Positions 45,591 through 54,752 of a stretch of 64,000 nucleotides of DNA are shown piece by piece (position 1 is the first letter of the stretch; the number at the start of each line of letters is the position of its first letter). Position numbers and translations under genes: made by a program. The DNA lies in the NCBI GenBank assembly GCA_003280225.1, contig QCFO01000009.1:17475-81474 (forward strand), in the 5' to 3' direction. The notes below the pieces were generated by a model. The model saw nothing but the letters and a program-made list of their open reading frames with translations, was not told the origin of the DNA and searched no databases. This DNA is from Prochlorococcus sp. AG-363-K07. Lineage in GTDB: Bacteria > Cyanobacteriota > Cyanobacteriia > PCC-6307 > Cyanobiaceae.

Positions 45591-46637
45591 GTGGAAACAA
45601 TACCTGATTTCAGAGTAATGAGTGACATGTATAAATTGCTTCTAACAGCAGCAATTACATTTTTAATTGGATCAATAATAACCTTATTGACTAAAAGGTT
45701 TAGTCAAATCATTTTCAAAAGAATAGCCTCCAAAACCAAAACCAAAACAGATGACTTCATTGCTGATGTAATCATTCAAGCAATAAAACCCCTGGGATTT
45801 CTATTTAGTGCTTCTATTTCATGGAGTATCCTACCAATAGAAAATGCAATCAACTCGACTGTACTTGGAATCATAAAGTTGATATCAATTGTTATTATAA
45901 TCAGAATAATTAACAAGGTATTTCTTAAGCTTATTCAAAGCTGGGCTCTAAGAATTGACGATAATTCAGTAAGTACAATGCTGCGATCTCTTAGTCCCAT
46001 GGTAAGGGCTCTTGTTTGGTGCATTGGGATTGTTTTCTACCTGCAAAACCTAGGTGTTCAGATGGCGGCAATATGGGCTCTTCTTAGTGCAGGCGGAATT
46101 GGAGCTGGTCTCGCATTAAAAGAACCAGTTCAAGAGTTCTTTGAATATATAACTATTCTTCTTGATAAACCTTTCGAGAATGGTCAATTTATTCATGTAG
46201 ATGGGGTATGGGCCTCGGTCGATCGAGTAGGTGTGCGTTCCACTAGGCTGAGAAGCCTTAATGGAGAGATTATTGTAATGAGTAATAGCTTATTAACCGG
46301 CAATAAAATATCTAACTATGGTGAAATGGAATACAGAAGAATAGTTCATAGATTAGGGGTAGTATATGAAACATCTCACGAGAATATGACAAGAATACCA
46401 AAACTAATAGAGTCTATTATTGAAGCTACAGATGACGCTGTGTTTGATCGTTGCCACTTTATTGAATTTGGCAAATTTAGCTTAGATTTTGAAGTAGTCT
46501 ACTACATACCAACTAATAATTATCTTCGAGCAATGGAAGCACAACAAGCAATAAATCTAGGGATAATGCAAACCTTTGAGAAAGAGGCAATTGCATTCGC
46601 ATTTCCAACTCAGACTTTACATGTTCTTAAAGACTAA
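45591..46637 (+). CDS. MscS-family mechanosensitive channel
   Basis: 348 aa, start GTG at 45591. Four to five N-terminal membrane helices are followed by the pore helix region MAAIWALLSAGGIGAGLALK and the beta domain with DKPFENGQFIHVDGVWASVDRVGVRSTRLRS-like sequence (shown in part as VGVRSTRLRS). The channel opens on membrane stretch and releases solutes during hypo-osmotic shock. A terminator-like hairpin follows at 46865. Confidence 0.9.
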   Translation: METIPDFRVMSDMYKLLLTAAITFLIGSIITLLTKRFSQIIFKRIASKTKTKTDDFIADVIIQAIKPLGFLFSASISWSILPIENAINSTVLGIIKLISIVIIIRIINKVFLKLIQSWALRIDDNSVSTMLRSLSPMVRALVWCIGIVFYLQNLGVQMAAIWALLSAGGIGAGLALKEPVQEFFEYITILLDKPFENGQFIHVDGVWASVDRVGVRSTRLRSLNGEIIVMSNSLLTGNKISNYGEMEYRRIVHRLGVVYETSHENMTRIPKLIESIIEATDDAVFDRCHFIEFGKFSLDFEVVYYIPTNNYLRAMEAQQAINLGIMQTFEKEAIAFAFPTQTLHVLKD

Positions 46638-46864
46638 TTATCTTATGATAACTTAATATAGACATAGTCTTTACTTCAAATATTCTCGTCTTGAAATAAA
46701 TAAGAATAACTTAATTTTTGAAGTCAGTCTATGAAATCTATATGATATGTCTACTGATACATCAAAGCTATTATTTCCCAAAGTCAACTAAATAAACTGA
46801 TTAACCAGGTGTCGATTAAGTAATACAATAAACTCTGCCATAAGAAATCTTCCAAAGATAATTT

Positions 46865-46900
46865 AAAAAGAAAATTATAGACCTATGATTTTCTTTTTTT
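46865..46900. terminator. Intrinsic terminator, possibly bidirectional
   Basis: AAAAAGAAAAT (46865-46875) pairs with ATTTTCTTTTT (46888-46898), loop of 12 bases, followed by a run of T. On the minus strand it ends in a run of A complement. It lies between converging genes MscS (+) and the SDR (-). Confidence 0.75.
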
Positions 46901-47977
46901 CTAGGTAAATGAGAATTCTAAATTAGGGTTATGTTGCTTGCAAATTCGATAAGTTCTTTGCCATAAAAGATGTGACAGATGACTATCGTCGGCATCATTG
47001 CTAACTGCTGAACTCTCGAAGACATGCCTTCTAGGCCCAAGCAATTTATTACTATAAAATTCGAATGAATCACTTTCGTAATTTTTATCAATACACAAGT
47101 CTCGTAATAATTCACCTGCATTAACTATAGTCTCAGTCACTCCCAATAAATCTCTAGCTATAAAAGCAAAAATACGCTGCCCTAATTCATTATTTTTGCG
47201 GCTATAACGAAAGAAACCTTGATCAGTTTTTGGAATTACTAAGCCTGGAGCCCAAGCAATAACATTGATTTTTGCACCTACTAAACCAGCCCGTTTAACA
47301 ATCTCTTTAGCAAAAAGCAAGTTGCATAATTTACTGTCTTTGTAAGCCTTATCTGCATTAAACTTTAAAGAGCCGTCCAGCATATGGCAGTTGCCCAAAA
47401 GTTCAAGTCCCTTAAGTTCCCCAAGATTCGCTGGACTACCAATTCTTCCTCCTGGTGAAGATGGATCATGAACTTCCGAGGAGGTTATAATTATCCTTGA
47501 AGATCTAGAATTTTTAATTAAAGGAAATATTCGTTGAAAAATATACTGATTAGCCAAATGGTTTACTGCAAAAGTCAATTCAATACCCTGCTTTGACAAC
47601 CTGGGGGTATCAAATCCTGTATATTGTAATCCAGCATTAAAAACTAGTGTATCAATAAAGCTGCCTTCTACAAATAATTCTCGAACAAATCTCTCGACAC
47701 TATTTAAGTCAGAAAGATCCATTATTGGGAAATAGCCAAATCGGGATAAATCCTCTGCCAGAATACCATCCCGAAGTAAACTCATTTTAGTCTCTTCTGC
47801 CCGTTTACTGCTTCTACAAGGCATAATGATAGTATGATTTCTTGACCTTAAGAGTTTCAAAACTGCTTGATAACCTATTCCTGAACTTGCGCCTGTAATT
47901 AAAATTCTTTTCGTTTGATTCTGATTTAAGGAATCATTAATCATTCGACTAAAAAATAAATCTACCAAAGTATACAT
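46901..47977 (-). CDS. LPOR-like short-chain dehydrogenase
   Basis: 358 aa; ATG at 47944 (MINDSLNQ) is a likely alternative start. NAD(P) motif is TGASSGIGYQAVLKLL near residue 28, NAG is near 116 and the YxxxK pair is in YKDSKLCNLLFAKE near 206. The C-terminal half (LGVTETIVNAGELLRDLC) resembles light-dependent protochlorophyllide reductase. It may be a paralog rather than LPOR itself; the LPOR-specific cysteines are not clear. Confidence 0.75.
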   Translation of the reverse strand: MYTLVDLFFSRMINDSLNQNQTKRILITGASSGIGYQAVLKLLRSRNHTIIMPCRSSKRAEETKMSLLRDGILAEDLSRFGYFPIMDLSDLNSVERFVRELFVEGSFIDTLVFNAGLQYTGFDTPRLSKQGIELTFAVNHLANQYIFQRIFPLIKNSRSSRIIITSSEVHDPSSPGGRIGSPANLGELKGLELLGNCHMLDGSLKFNADKAYKDSKLCNLLFAKEIVKRAGLVGAKINVIAWAPGLVIPKTDQGFFRYSRKNNELGQRIFAFIARDLLGVTETIVNAGELLRDLCIDKNYESDSFEFYSNKLLGPRRHVFESSAVSNDADDSHLSHLLWQRTYRICKQHNPNLEFSFT

Positions 47978-48446
47978 TAAGAATGTATCTACTAATTATA
48001 GATCATATTTTGCCAACAGATTTCAACTATAATTCCAACCGATTCTCTAGGAAGGGATCTACTAAACCCTATCATTTATTCTAAAGAGTCCTTTTAGAAC
48101 TTATTCAGAATCTAGTTAGCAACATTATTGTAAAGAAAAGATCTAACTCTCTTCGAGCGAAAACTTGAAAGAGAAGGAAGAAAACATGAGAGAGCCTTGA
48201 CAACTTGATTATTCAATGAAGATAAAGATCTTCGAACCAGCCTTCTGAATATGAAGATTCAATGGATGAGCTGGTTCTTTAGAGAATTGGATTTATTTTG
48301 GGCATGACAACGTAACCTCATTCAGTTAGATGTGGAGGTTTAAATCGTGGTTTACCACTCTTCCCAACTAGCGGGTGGATACTTAGCTGTTTGCCGCTAT
48401 TCAGCTAGGAAGTCAAACAGTTTCATGATTTTCGGTAGGGGCCAAT
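47978..48446. other. Intergenic region upstream of lycopene cyclase, with hairpin
   Basis: 469 bases. GAACCAGC (48234-48241) pairs with GCTGGTTC (48270-48277), with an inner CTTC/GAAG pairing. GGTAGGGG lies just before the crtL ATG. No protein frame of useful length. The hairpin could be a leader structure or a terminator remnant. Confidence 0.45.
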
Positions 48447-49730
48447 ATGACAAATAGGGCATCTATCGATGTCCTTGTCCTCGGGGCAGGGCCTGGGGCT
48501 TTGGCAATTGCTGCTGCACTGGGGAAAGAGAACCTCCGTGTAGAAGTGCTTTCTGCATCAAGCCATAAAAAGCCCTGGCCATATACCTATGGCATATGGG
48601 GAGAAGAAGTAGATGAGCTCGGCCTAGAACACCTCTTAGAACATCGTTGGAAAAAAACAGTTAGTTTTTTTGGTTCTGGCGCTGCAGAATCAAAAGATGA
48701 GGCAAACAAAGCAACTGAACATGGCCGCGACTATGGGCTTTTTGACAAAAGCAAATTACAAAGTCACTGGATCCAAGAATGCGAAGAATTCTCTGTTAAA
48801 TGGCACATAGGATTAGCTAAAGGGCTCGAGGTTAATCAGACAATCTCCACTGTCACTACAGAATCTGGAACTAAATTGAAAGCCCGACTTATTCTTGATG
48901 CAACAGGTTATAACCCTATTTTTCTTAAGTCTAAAAAAGATTGGCCCATTGCAATTCAAACTTGCTATGGCGTTGTAGGACGTTTCAACACACCTCCAGT
49001 TGAAGAAGGGCAATTTGTCTTAATGGACTACAGGTGCGATCACCTAAGTAACGAAGAAAAAGCTGAACCACCAACTTTTTTATACGCAATGGATATGGGG
49101 GATGGCCTTTACTTCCTAGAAGAAACCTCCTTAGGTCTTGAGCCACCCCTTACTTTGGAGAAACTTCAATCAAGATTGCATCAACGTCTTACCCATAATG
49201 GCTTAAAAATAACTTCCCTAGAACACGAAGAACTTGGACTATATCTTCCAATGAATATGCCCCTTCCTGACTTGAAACAACCTGTTTTGGGTTTTGGTGG
49301 AGCGGCATCCATGGTTCATCCTGCTTCTGGCTATTTAGTGGGGGGGTTACTTAGAAGATCACCATCATTAGCAAAAGCAATAGCTATTGCGATGCAGGAT
49401 GAAAAAGCTTCTCCAGAAATGATTGCAAGAGAAGGATGGAAAACGCTTTGGCCTAAGGACTTGAGAAGGAAACAGGCTCTTTATCAATTCGGTCTTGAAA
49501 AGTTAATGCGTTTTGAAGAATCACAACTCCGCGAATTCTTCAAAGGGTTCTTTAACCTTCCAAACGAACAATGGTATGGATTCCTTACTAATACACTTAG
49601 CCTCAGTGAACTAGTCAAAGCAATGTGGACAATGTTTTTAAGTTCTCCATGGAACGTAAGGTGGGGCCTTATGGAAATGCAAGGGAGAGAACTTTATCTG
49701 CTCTGGCAATTCCTCAAACCCTTGAACTAA
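48447..49730 (+). CDS. crtL: Lycopene cyclase, CrtL family
   Basis: 427 aa. FAD Rossmann motif VLGAGPGALAIAAALGKENL is near residues 11-30, followed by YTYGIWGEE. The conserved FLYAMDMGDGLYFLEETSL block is near residues 207-225, and GFGGAASMVHPASGYLVGG near 279-297. The enzyme cyclises lycopene ends to form carotene rings for light-harvesting and photoprotection. Beta and epsilon types cannot be separated by eye. An SDR gene starts five bases after its stop. Confidence 0.9.
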   Translation: MTNRASIDVLVLGAGPGALAIAAALGKENLRVEVLSASSHKKPWPYTYGIWGEEVDELGLEHLLEHRWKKTVSFFGSGAAESKDEANKATEHGRDYGLFDKSKLQSHWIQECEEFSVKWHIGLAKGLEVNQTISTVTTESGTKLKARLILDATGYNPIFLKSKKDWPIAIQTCYGVVGRFNTPPVEEGQFVLMDYRCDHLSNEEKAEPPTFLYAMDMGDGLYFLEETSLGLEPPLTLEKLQSRLHQRLTHNGLKITSLEHEELGLYLPMNMPLPDLKQPVLGFGGAASMVHPASGYLVGGLLRRSPSLAKAIAIAMQDEKASPEMIAREGWKTLWPKDLRRKQALYQFGLEKLMRFEESQLREFFKGFFNLPNEQWYGFLTNTLSLSELVKAMWTMFLSSPWNVRWGLMEMQGRELYLLWQFLKPLN

Positions 49731-49734
49731 AGAA

Positions 49735-50442
49735 TTGAGAACAATCCTAATCAGCGGAGCCAATCGAGGGATTGGCAAGGCAATTGCCTTACAAGCTCTT
49801 GCAGATGGACATAGATTGAGTCTTGGAATCAGGAATCTAGGTAGTGTAAATGGGAGTAATTTAGACCCAAAAGTATCAGGTAATGACAGAATACTTTTAC
49901 ATCAATATGATGCGGCTAACCCTCAAACAGCAAAAGATTGGGTAAAGGCTTCTATAGAAAGGTTTGATCACTTTGATAGTATTATTCATTGTGCTGGTAT
50001 CTTCAGAAAAACAGGATTATTATTTAAAGAAATAGAAGCAGGTGATATAGATGAATTATGGAAAGTGAACATTTTAGGGCCATGGTGGTTGACCAAAGAA
50101 GCATGGGATGAAATTTCAAAGTCAAATAATGGCAGAATTATTGTCCTTGTTTCAATGAGTGGAAAAAGGTCTAAAGGCAATCTTGCAGGCTACACCACAA
50201 GTAAATTTGGCTTAATGGGACTTTGTCAAACGATAAGAAATGAAGGGTGGAATCAAGGCATAAGAGTAACGGCAATATGTCCTGGCTGGGTCAATACTGA
50301 TATGGCATCAAATGTAAACTTAGTAAAGAAAGAAGAAATGACGCAGCCATCCGACATTGGTTTAATCTGCTCTAATTTACTTAAGTTACCAAATACATGC
50401 GTTCCCTTTGAGATTGCAGTAAATTGTATGCTTGAAAAATAA
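49735..50442 (+). CDS. Short-chain dehydrogenase/reductase
   Basis: 235 aa, start TTG at 49735. The NAD(P) motif is SGANRGIGKAIALQAL near residue 7. The catalytic triad is recognisable: Ser in IVLVSMSGKR near 138 and Tyr/Lys in GYTTSKFGLMG near 151. The NAG position reads CAG. It is tightly linked to crtL (four bases apart), so it is probably co-transcribed. The substrate is unknown; a carotenoid-linked role is only a guess. Confidence 0.85.
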   Translation: MRTILISGANRGIGKAIALQALADGHRLSLGIRNLGSVNGSNLDPKVSGNDRILLHQYDAANPQTAKDWVKASIERFDHFDSIIHCAGIFRKTGLLFKEIEAGDIDELWKVNILGPWWLTKEAWDEISKSNNGRIIVLVSMSGKRSKGNLAGYTTSKFGLMGLCQTIRNEGWNQGIRVTAICPGWVNTDMASNVNLVKKEEMTQPSDIGLICSNLLKLPNTCVPFEIAVNCMLEK

Positions 50443-50800
50443 ATAAGAAATTCACTGAGCAGCATTAAATAGAACTCTATTAACCCTAACTAAAATGAAG
50501 ATAAGCATAGAGGTATACTTATATCGATCTAATTGGACTTCTAAAGATTTATGTATCGAATCTCGTTCAACATGCAAGATCTAATATTTGCACTACCTTA
50601 CTCATTGCTAATATGATAATAAATTAGAATAAATAAAATAAATAAAAGGACTTGATATTAGGAAGCTAAATCTGCCGAGGTTCTATGGGTTCATTGTGCG
50701 CCAAATCGGAAAACAGAGTCAACTTGAAATCAAATGTTAATAATCATGGACAGCCAGTGTATCCTCTGCTACAAAAATGAAGACTATTTAATGTCTATCC
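50443..50800. other. Intergenic region, no supported feature
   Basis: 358 bases, very AT-rich, with no useful open frame or strong hairpin. It should hold the promoter of the small gene at 50801. Confidence 0.45.
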
Positions 50801-50938
50801 ATGAACGTCGACTTCGTGACAATCAATCTGGCAGCCATCCTGGTAGCCACGTCTTATGACAATGCTCAACCCGTTATCAAATGGGGAGGCCTAATTTTAG
50901 CCGTAGTTAGTGTGGTCTCAACATTGACTGGCGGTTGA
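50801..50938 (+). CDS. Small membrane protein (45 aa)
   Basis: ATG at 50801. Two short hydrophobic stretches (FVTINLAAILVATS and GGLILAVVSVVSTL) flank a polar link, so one or two membrane passes. An intrinsic terminator follows 25 bases after the stop, which supports a real transcription unit. The family is not recognised. Confidence 0.6.
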   Translation: MNVDFVTINLAAILVATSYDNAQPVIKWGGLILAVVSVVSTLTGG

Positions 50939-50962
50939 TTTTCCTATAGTTATTGCCTGAAC

Positions 50963-50999
50963 AAAAACCCTATAAAGCTACTATCCTTATAGGGTTTTT
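50963..50999 (+). terminator. Intrinsic terminator after the 45-aa gene
   Basis: AAAAACCCTATAA (50963-50975) pairs with TTATAGGGTTTTT (50987-50999), 13 bp with an 11-base loop, and ends in a T-run. Confidence 0.9.
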
Positions 51000-51048
51000 T
51001 AATGCTTAATAAATTTGCCAAAAGTAAATTATTCGAGTAATTTTAAAA

Positions 51049-51309
51049 TTATACTGAGGATTGAAATCTACGAATCCTAAATAAAGAAAGAACCTGAAGA
51101 GTTATTGCCTTAATATACTTATGGAGATAATTTCTATAAAAGGAACCAAATGCTCGACCAATCATGTACGTTCTGTGAATCAAGCCAGCAATAAAGTTTA
51201 AAATCCATAGGACTAAAAGCACCCCTATTATGCCTGACATAGTTGAATAGATTCTTGCAAATTGGTCTTGCATAGGCTCTATTAACTGAGCATAGTTGAT
51301 TAGATTCAT
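51049..51309 (-). CDS. Small membrane hypothetical protein (86 aa)
   Basis: ATG at 51309. One clear membrane helix near residues 27-45 (IIGVLLVLWILNFIAGLI), then a long basic amphipathic tail (HRTYMIGRAFGSFYRNYLHK). It is convergent with the 45-aa gene; the terminator between them may serve that gene. The function is unknown. Confidence 0.6.
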   Translation of the reverse strand: MNLINYAQLIEPMQDQFARIYSTMSGIIGVLLVLWILNFIAGLIHRTYMIGRAFGSFYRNYLHKYIKAITLQVLSLFRIRRFQSSV

Positions 51310-51525
51310 AGGTTTTTGCCAGAGAGTTTAAAGAAGTCGACAAGGCAAAAGGTAATTACATATTACCCATCTCCATTTAGACAGACCTTCTAATGAGCTG
51401 CAATAGTCGTTTTCAACGAATGACAAGTAAGATCACAATATTATCGTTAGCAATGCAATTTATCTGCTGAATAGGTGCCAGAATAGCTATATCTCCTTAA
51501 GAAGTTATCCAGAGAACAAAATACA

Positions 51526-52287
51526 ATGAGCTTTGAGGCTACTTATTATGGAGCAAATGGCTGGTTAATCCAATTAGGGGAAATCAGAATTCTTATTGAC
51601 CCTTGGCTGAGAGGTGACCTTACCTTTGGAATTGGGGAATGGCTAATAAAAGGAGAACTAAAAAGAAAACTTACTCTTCCCAAGAAAATTAACCTTGTTC
51701 TACTAACTCAAGGATTGGCTGATCATACTCACCTTCCTTCCCTAGCTCTTATTGACAAAGAAACTCCAATCATTGCATCTCCAAAAGCAGCTAAGAATGT
51801 ATCAGCATTAAATTTCAATAACATAATAATAATTCGACCTAAGGAAGTTACAGAAATCTATGGGATAGTAATTCAAGCAACCCAAGGTGCAAAGGTACCA
51901 AATATTGAAAATGGCTATCTAATTGGCCATCCATGTGGCTCATTATATATTGAGCCACATGGATTCCTGGATGAATCAATCAAGCCAAGAGAGGTAGATA
52001 CGTTAATAACACCTGTAGTAGATTTAGGTCTGCCAATGATTGGCCCATTTATAAAAGGTAAAAGTATTCTACCTAAGCTTATAAAAACATTTTCTCCTAA
52101 AAATATACTTGCTAGTACCACTGGAGGAGATATTAGATTCAAAGGCATGCTGAATAAATTGATTCGCCAGAATGGAACTCCAAAGGAAGCTCATGATTTA
52201 ATCAGAAGCAATATAAATCTTATAAATCCCGACCCAGGAGTAACCTATAAACTAGATAGACACCCCTTGTACTTAGATGACACATGA
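51526..52287 (+). CDS. Metallo-beta-lactamase-fold (UlaG-like) hydrolase
   Basis: 253 aa. The first strands read TYYGANGWLIQLGEIRILID with the Asp of the fold in IDPWL. The HxHxDH motif appears reduced as LLTQGLADHTHLPSL near residues 59-73: one His is missing at the first position. A later His is in GYLIGHPCGSLYIEPHG. Metal binding may be altered. The 52277 gene overlaps its 3' end by 11 bases, indicating coupling. Confidence 0.75.
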   Translation: MSFEATYYGANGWLIQLGEIRILIDPWLRGDLTFGIGEWLIKGELKRKLTLPKKINLVLLTQGLADHTHLPSLALIDKETPIIASPKAAKNVSALNFNNIIIIRPKEVTEIYGIVIQATQGAKVPNIENGYLIGHPCGSLYIEPHGFLDESIKPREVDTLITPVVDLGLPMIGPFIKGKSILPKLIKTFSPKNILASTTGGDIRFKGMLNKLIRQNGTPKEAHDLIRSNINLINPDPGVTYKLDRHPLYLDDT

Positions 52288-52768
52288 ACTTGGAACTAGT
52301 TCAAAAGAGGTTGTTAAGATCAATCTTATTTTGTTCTCTATCACATTAATTTTATTGTGCATAGGATCTCTCGATAGTATAATTTCTAATCTTTCTAATT
52401 TAATAGAGAAGAGCCCCCTACCGAATTGGCACTTCGGAATCTTCATAATATTTGGATTAATATTTCCAATATCACTTAGAATATTAAAAAGAAGTGATCT
52501 AACATCTCGAAAAGCCCTTGACCCTTACTTGATTTTACTTTTAGGTCAAATTTTAACTGAGATAATTCTTATCTCTATTAGCAGCAAGGGAGCCGGTGTA
52601 ATAGTGGGTTTACTATTTACAGTCACAAGATTAGTACAAATTAGAAATCTCCTTTTTCTTTTTAGAGCTCAGCTTTTAATCAAAACTTTTCTCTCTATCC
52701 AATTATTACTTTGGATGATAAATCTAATTAATATAATTGGTAATAGAATGATACCTCTAATTACTTAA
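52277..52768 (+). CDS. Membrane hypothetical protein (163 aa)
   Basis: Four to five hydrophobic helices (for example LILFSITLILLCIGSL and NWHFGIFIIFGLIFPISL). No known transporter motif. It overlaps the metallo-beta-lactamase-fold gene by 11 bases, and the GST gene follows after 47 bases, so it probably belongs to that operon. Function unknown. Confidence 0.6.
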   Translation: MTHELGTSSKEVVKINLILFSITLILLCIGSLDSIISNLSNLIEKSPLPNWHFGIFIIFGLIFPISLRILKRSDLTSRKALDPYLILLLGQILTEIILISISSKGAGVIVGLLFTVTRLVQIRNLLFLFRAQLLIKTFLSIQLLLWMINLINIIGNRMIPLIT

Positions 52769-52815
52769 TGTAGTCAAGATGATAGAATTAAAAATGCCAG
52801 AGTGATCAAATCACC

Positions 52816-53502
52816 TTGCACCATCAAATCGAGACAAACCATATTTTATACAGCTTCAGAAGATGTCCTTATGCAATTCGCGCTAGATGGGCAATAATAA
52901 GAGCAGGTTTATTAGTGAAAATAAGAGAAGTCAGTTTAAAAGATAAGCCAAAAGAATTATTACTGGCATCTTCAAAAGGTACAGTTCCCGTTCTTATAAC
53001 TGAAAATGGAGATATTATTGATGAGAGTTTAGATATAATTTCATGGGCAATTTCTAACTCTAATCTGAAACTAGATCTAGATAACAACAATTCAAAAAAT
53101 CAAAATATCATTAGAGATCTTATAGAGTTAAATGACACCAAATTCAAATACCACCTTGACAGATTCAAGTACTCATCTCGCTTCTGCCCGGATAAGAAAG
53201 ACTTCCATAAAGCAAAAGCAAGAGCGATATTGCTAGACCTAAATAAAAGGATTGAAAATGGGCGAAAGATGAACCAATCAACCTGGCTAACAGACGGGAA
53301 AGAGACATTAGCAGATTGGGCAATCTGGCCATTTGCAAGACAATACCTAAATGCGGATAAGAGTTTCTTTGTAGAGTGCACAGACTCAAAAGGAATAAAA
53401 GATTGGATCAATCAATATTTGAACGATTGTTCATATAAAGTTCTTATGAAAAAGATACCTCCTTGGTGCCCAACACAGTCTCCAATGATATTCCCTGAAT
53501 AG
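52816..53502 (+). CDS. Glutathione S-transferase-like protein
   Basis: 228 aa, start TTG at 52816. The thioredoxin-fold N-terminus has YSFRRCPYAIRARWAI near residues 11-26 (CPYA motif) and GTVPVLITENGDIIDESLDI with the glutathione-binding Ser. The C-terminal half is the helical GST domain. It may reduce or conjugate small molecules with glutathione. It is part of a plus-strand run. Confidence 0.85.
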   Translation: MHHQIETNHILYSFRRCPYAIRARWAIIRAGLLVKIREVSLKDKPKELLLASSKGTVPVLITENGDIIDESLDIISWAISNSNLKLDLDNNNSKNQNIIRDLIELNDTKFKYHLDRFKYSSRFCPDKKDFHKAKARAILLDLNKRIENGRKMNQSTWLTDGKETLADWAIWPFARQYLNADKSFFVECTDSKGIKDWINQYLNDCSYKVLMKKIPPWCPTQSPMIFPE

Positions 53503-53533
53503 AATTATCATAGCCTAATCACATTCCAAAGAC

Positions 53534-54418
53534 ATGTCTAAAATTTATTCTGAAAAGGATTTATCTATTGGATTTATTGGACTAGGTGCAATGGGGTTAC
53601 CAATGGTAATGAACCTGATCCAGGCTGGCTTCAACGTGAAAGTTTACAATAGAACATTAAAGGAAAGTTTATATAGAGAACTCGCTGATACGAAATACTG
53701 TAGCTCACCCGAGGAAGTATCTATTGGTGTTGATATTCTTCTTATTTGTGTTAGTAATGATTATGCTACAGATAATGTTTTATTTGGATCAAATGGTGCT
53801 TACAAAAGTCTAGAGAAAGGAAGTATTGTGGTTGATTTATCTACAATCAGTCCTGGAAAGGCAAGAGATAATTCGACTCGTCTTTCAAAAATAGATGTTA
53901 ATTATTTTGATGCTCCTGTAACTGGAGGTACCGAAGGTGCAAAGAGCGGTAGCCTCTCAATCTTGTTAGGAGGCAAAGAAGAATTGCTCGAAAAAATTTA
54001 TCCTATACTTAAACATCTTGGTAGTTCAATTGCGTACTTCGGTGGAGTCGGGAAAGGTCAGGAAGTAAAAGCAATCAATCAAATTCTTATTTCTGGAATT
54101 TTTGGTAGCCTAGCTGAAGCAATTGTGTTAGGAGAGAAGTTGAATCTACCTATGAAAGATGTTATTAATGCCTTAAGCAATGGTGCTGCTAGCTCTTGGG
54201 TATTAAAAAACCGTTCTATTGGAATGATAAATGACCATTACCCGCTTGGTTTTAAATTAGAGCTGCACCATAAAGACTTAATGATTGCACTAAATTGTGC
54301 TGAGATGGAAGGAATTGATCTCCCAATAGCAAGGAAGATCAAAGAGCTAGAAAGCAAGTTAATTAAAAAAGGAATAGGAAGGCTTGATATGTCAGCAATC
54401 AAAAAAGCCTACAACTAA
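53534..54418 (+). CDS. 3-hydroxyisobutyrate dehydrogenase-family NAD(P) oxidoreductase
   Basis: 294 aa. Rossmann motif IGFIGLGAMGLPMVMNLIQAG starts near residue 12 (core GLGAMG). The substrate block is DAPVTGGTEGAKSGSLSILL near 121-140, and the catalytic Lys is in GKGQEVKAINQI near 170. Members reduce beta-hydroxy acids or tartronate semialdehyde. The exact substrate is unclear. It ends the plus-strand run that begins at 51526. Confidence 0.88.
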   Translation: MSKIYSEKDLSIGFIGLGAMGLPMVMNLIQAGFNVKVYNRTLKESLYRELADTKYCSSPEEVSIGVDILLICVSNDYATDNVLFGSNGAYKSLEKGSIVVDLSTISPGKARDNSTRLSKIDVNYFDAPVTGGTEGAKSGSLSILLGGKEELLEKIYPILKHLGSSIAYFGGVGKGQEVKAINQILISGIFGSLAEAIVLGEKLNLPMKDVINALSNGAASSWVLKNRSIGMINDHYPLGFKLELHHKDLMIALNCAEMEGIDLPIARKIKELESKLIKKGIGRLDMSAIKKAYN

Positions 54419-54423
54419 TATAT

Positions 54424-54675
54424 TCATTCTTCTATTGACCTCCTTCGGTCAATTATTCTAGATAACTCTAAAAAATATCCAGCTGTGCAATATTTCCCTA
54501 AATTTCTTTCTCTATTTCCAACATCACTTCTAAGTTCAGCAGTTTCTGCCATTAGCAAATCTAATTCATTTTGTGGCAGCTCGTAGAGTTCCCTTAACTC
54601 AATTTCTCTACCTAATAGGTGACTTTTAAACCATTTTTCTCTTGATTCCTGCCTTGGTACATCCTGAAATGACAT
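54424..54675 (-). CDS. Small soluble hypothetical protein (83 aa)
   Basis: ATG at 54675. Highly charged and helical, rich in Arg and Glu, with a C-terminal RIIDRRRSIEE. It is convergent with the dehydrogenase, five bases between the stops. No domain is recognised. Confidence 0.6.
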   Translation of the reverse strand: MSFQDVPRQESREKWFKSHLLGREIELRELYELPQNELDLLMAETAELRSDVGNRERNLGKYCTAGYFLELSRIIDRRRSIEE

Positions 54676-54752
54676 TTGAAATCTCTAGCAAAACACAGAT
54701 TAAGTTAGCTTAAAAAAAGAGAGTAATCAAATAAAAAAGCTTCAATTGAAAC

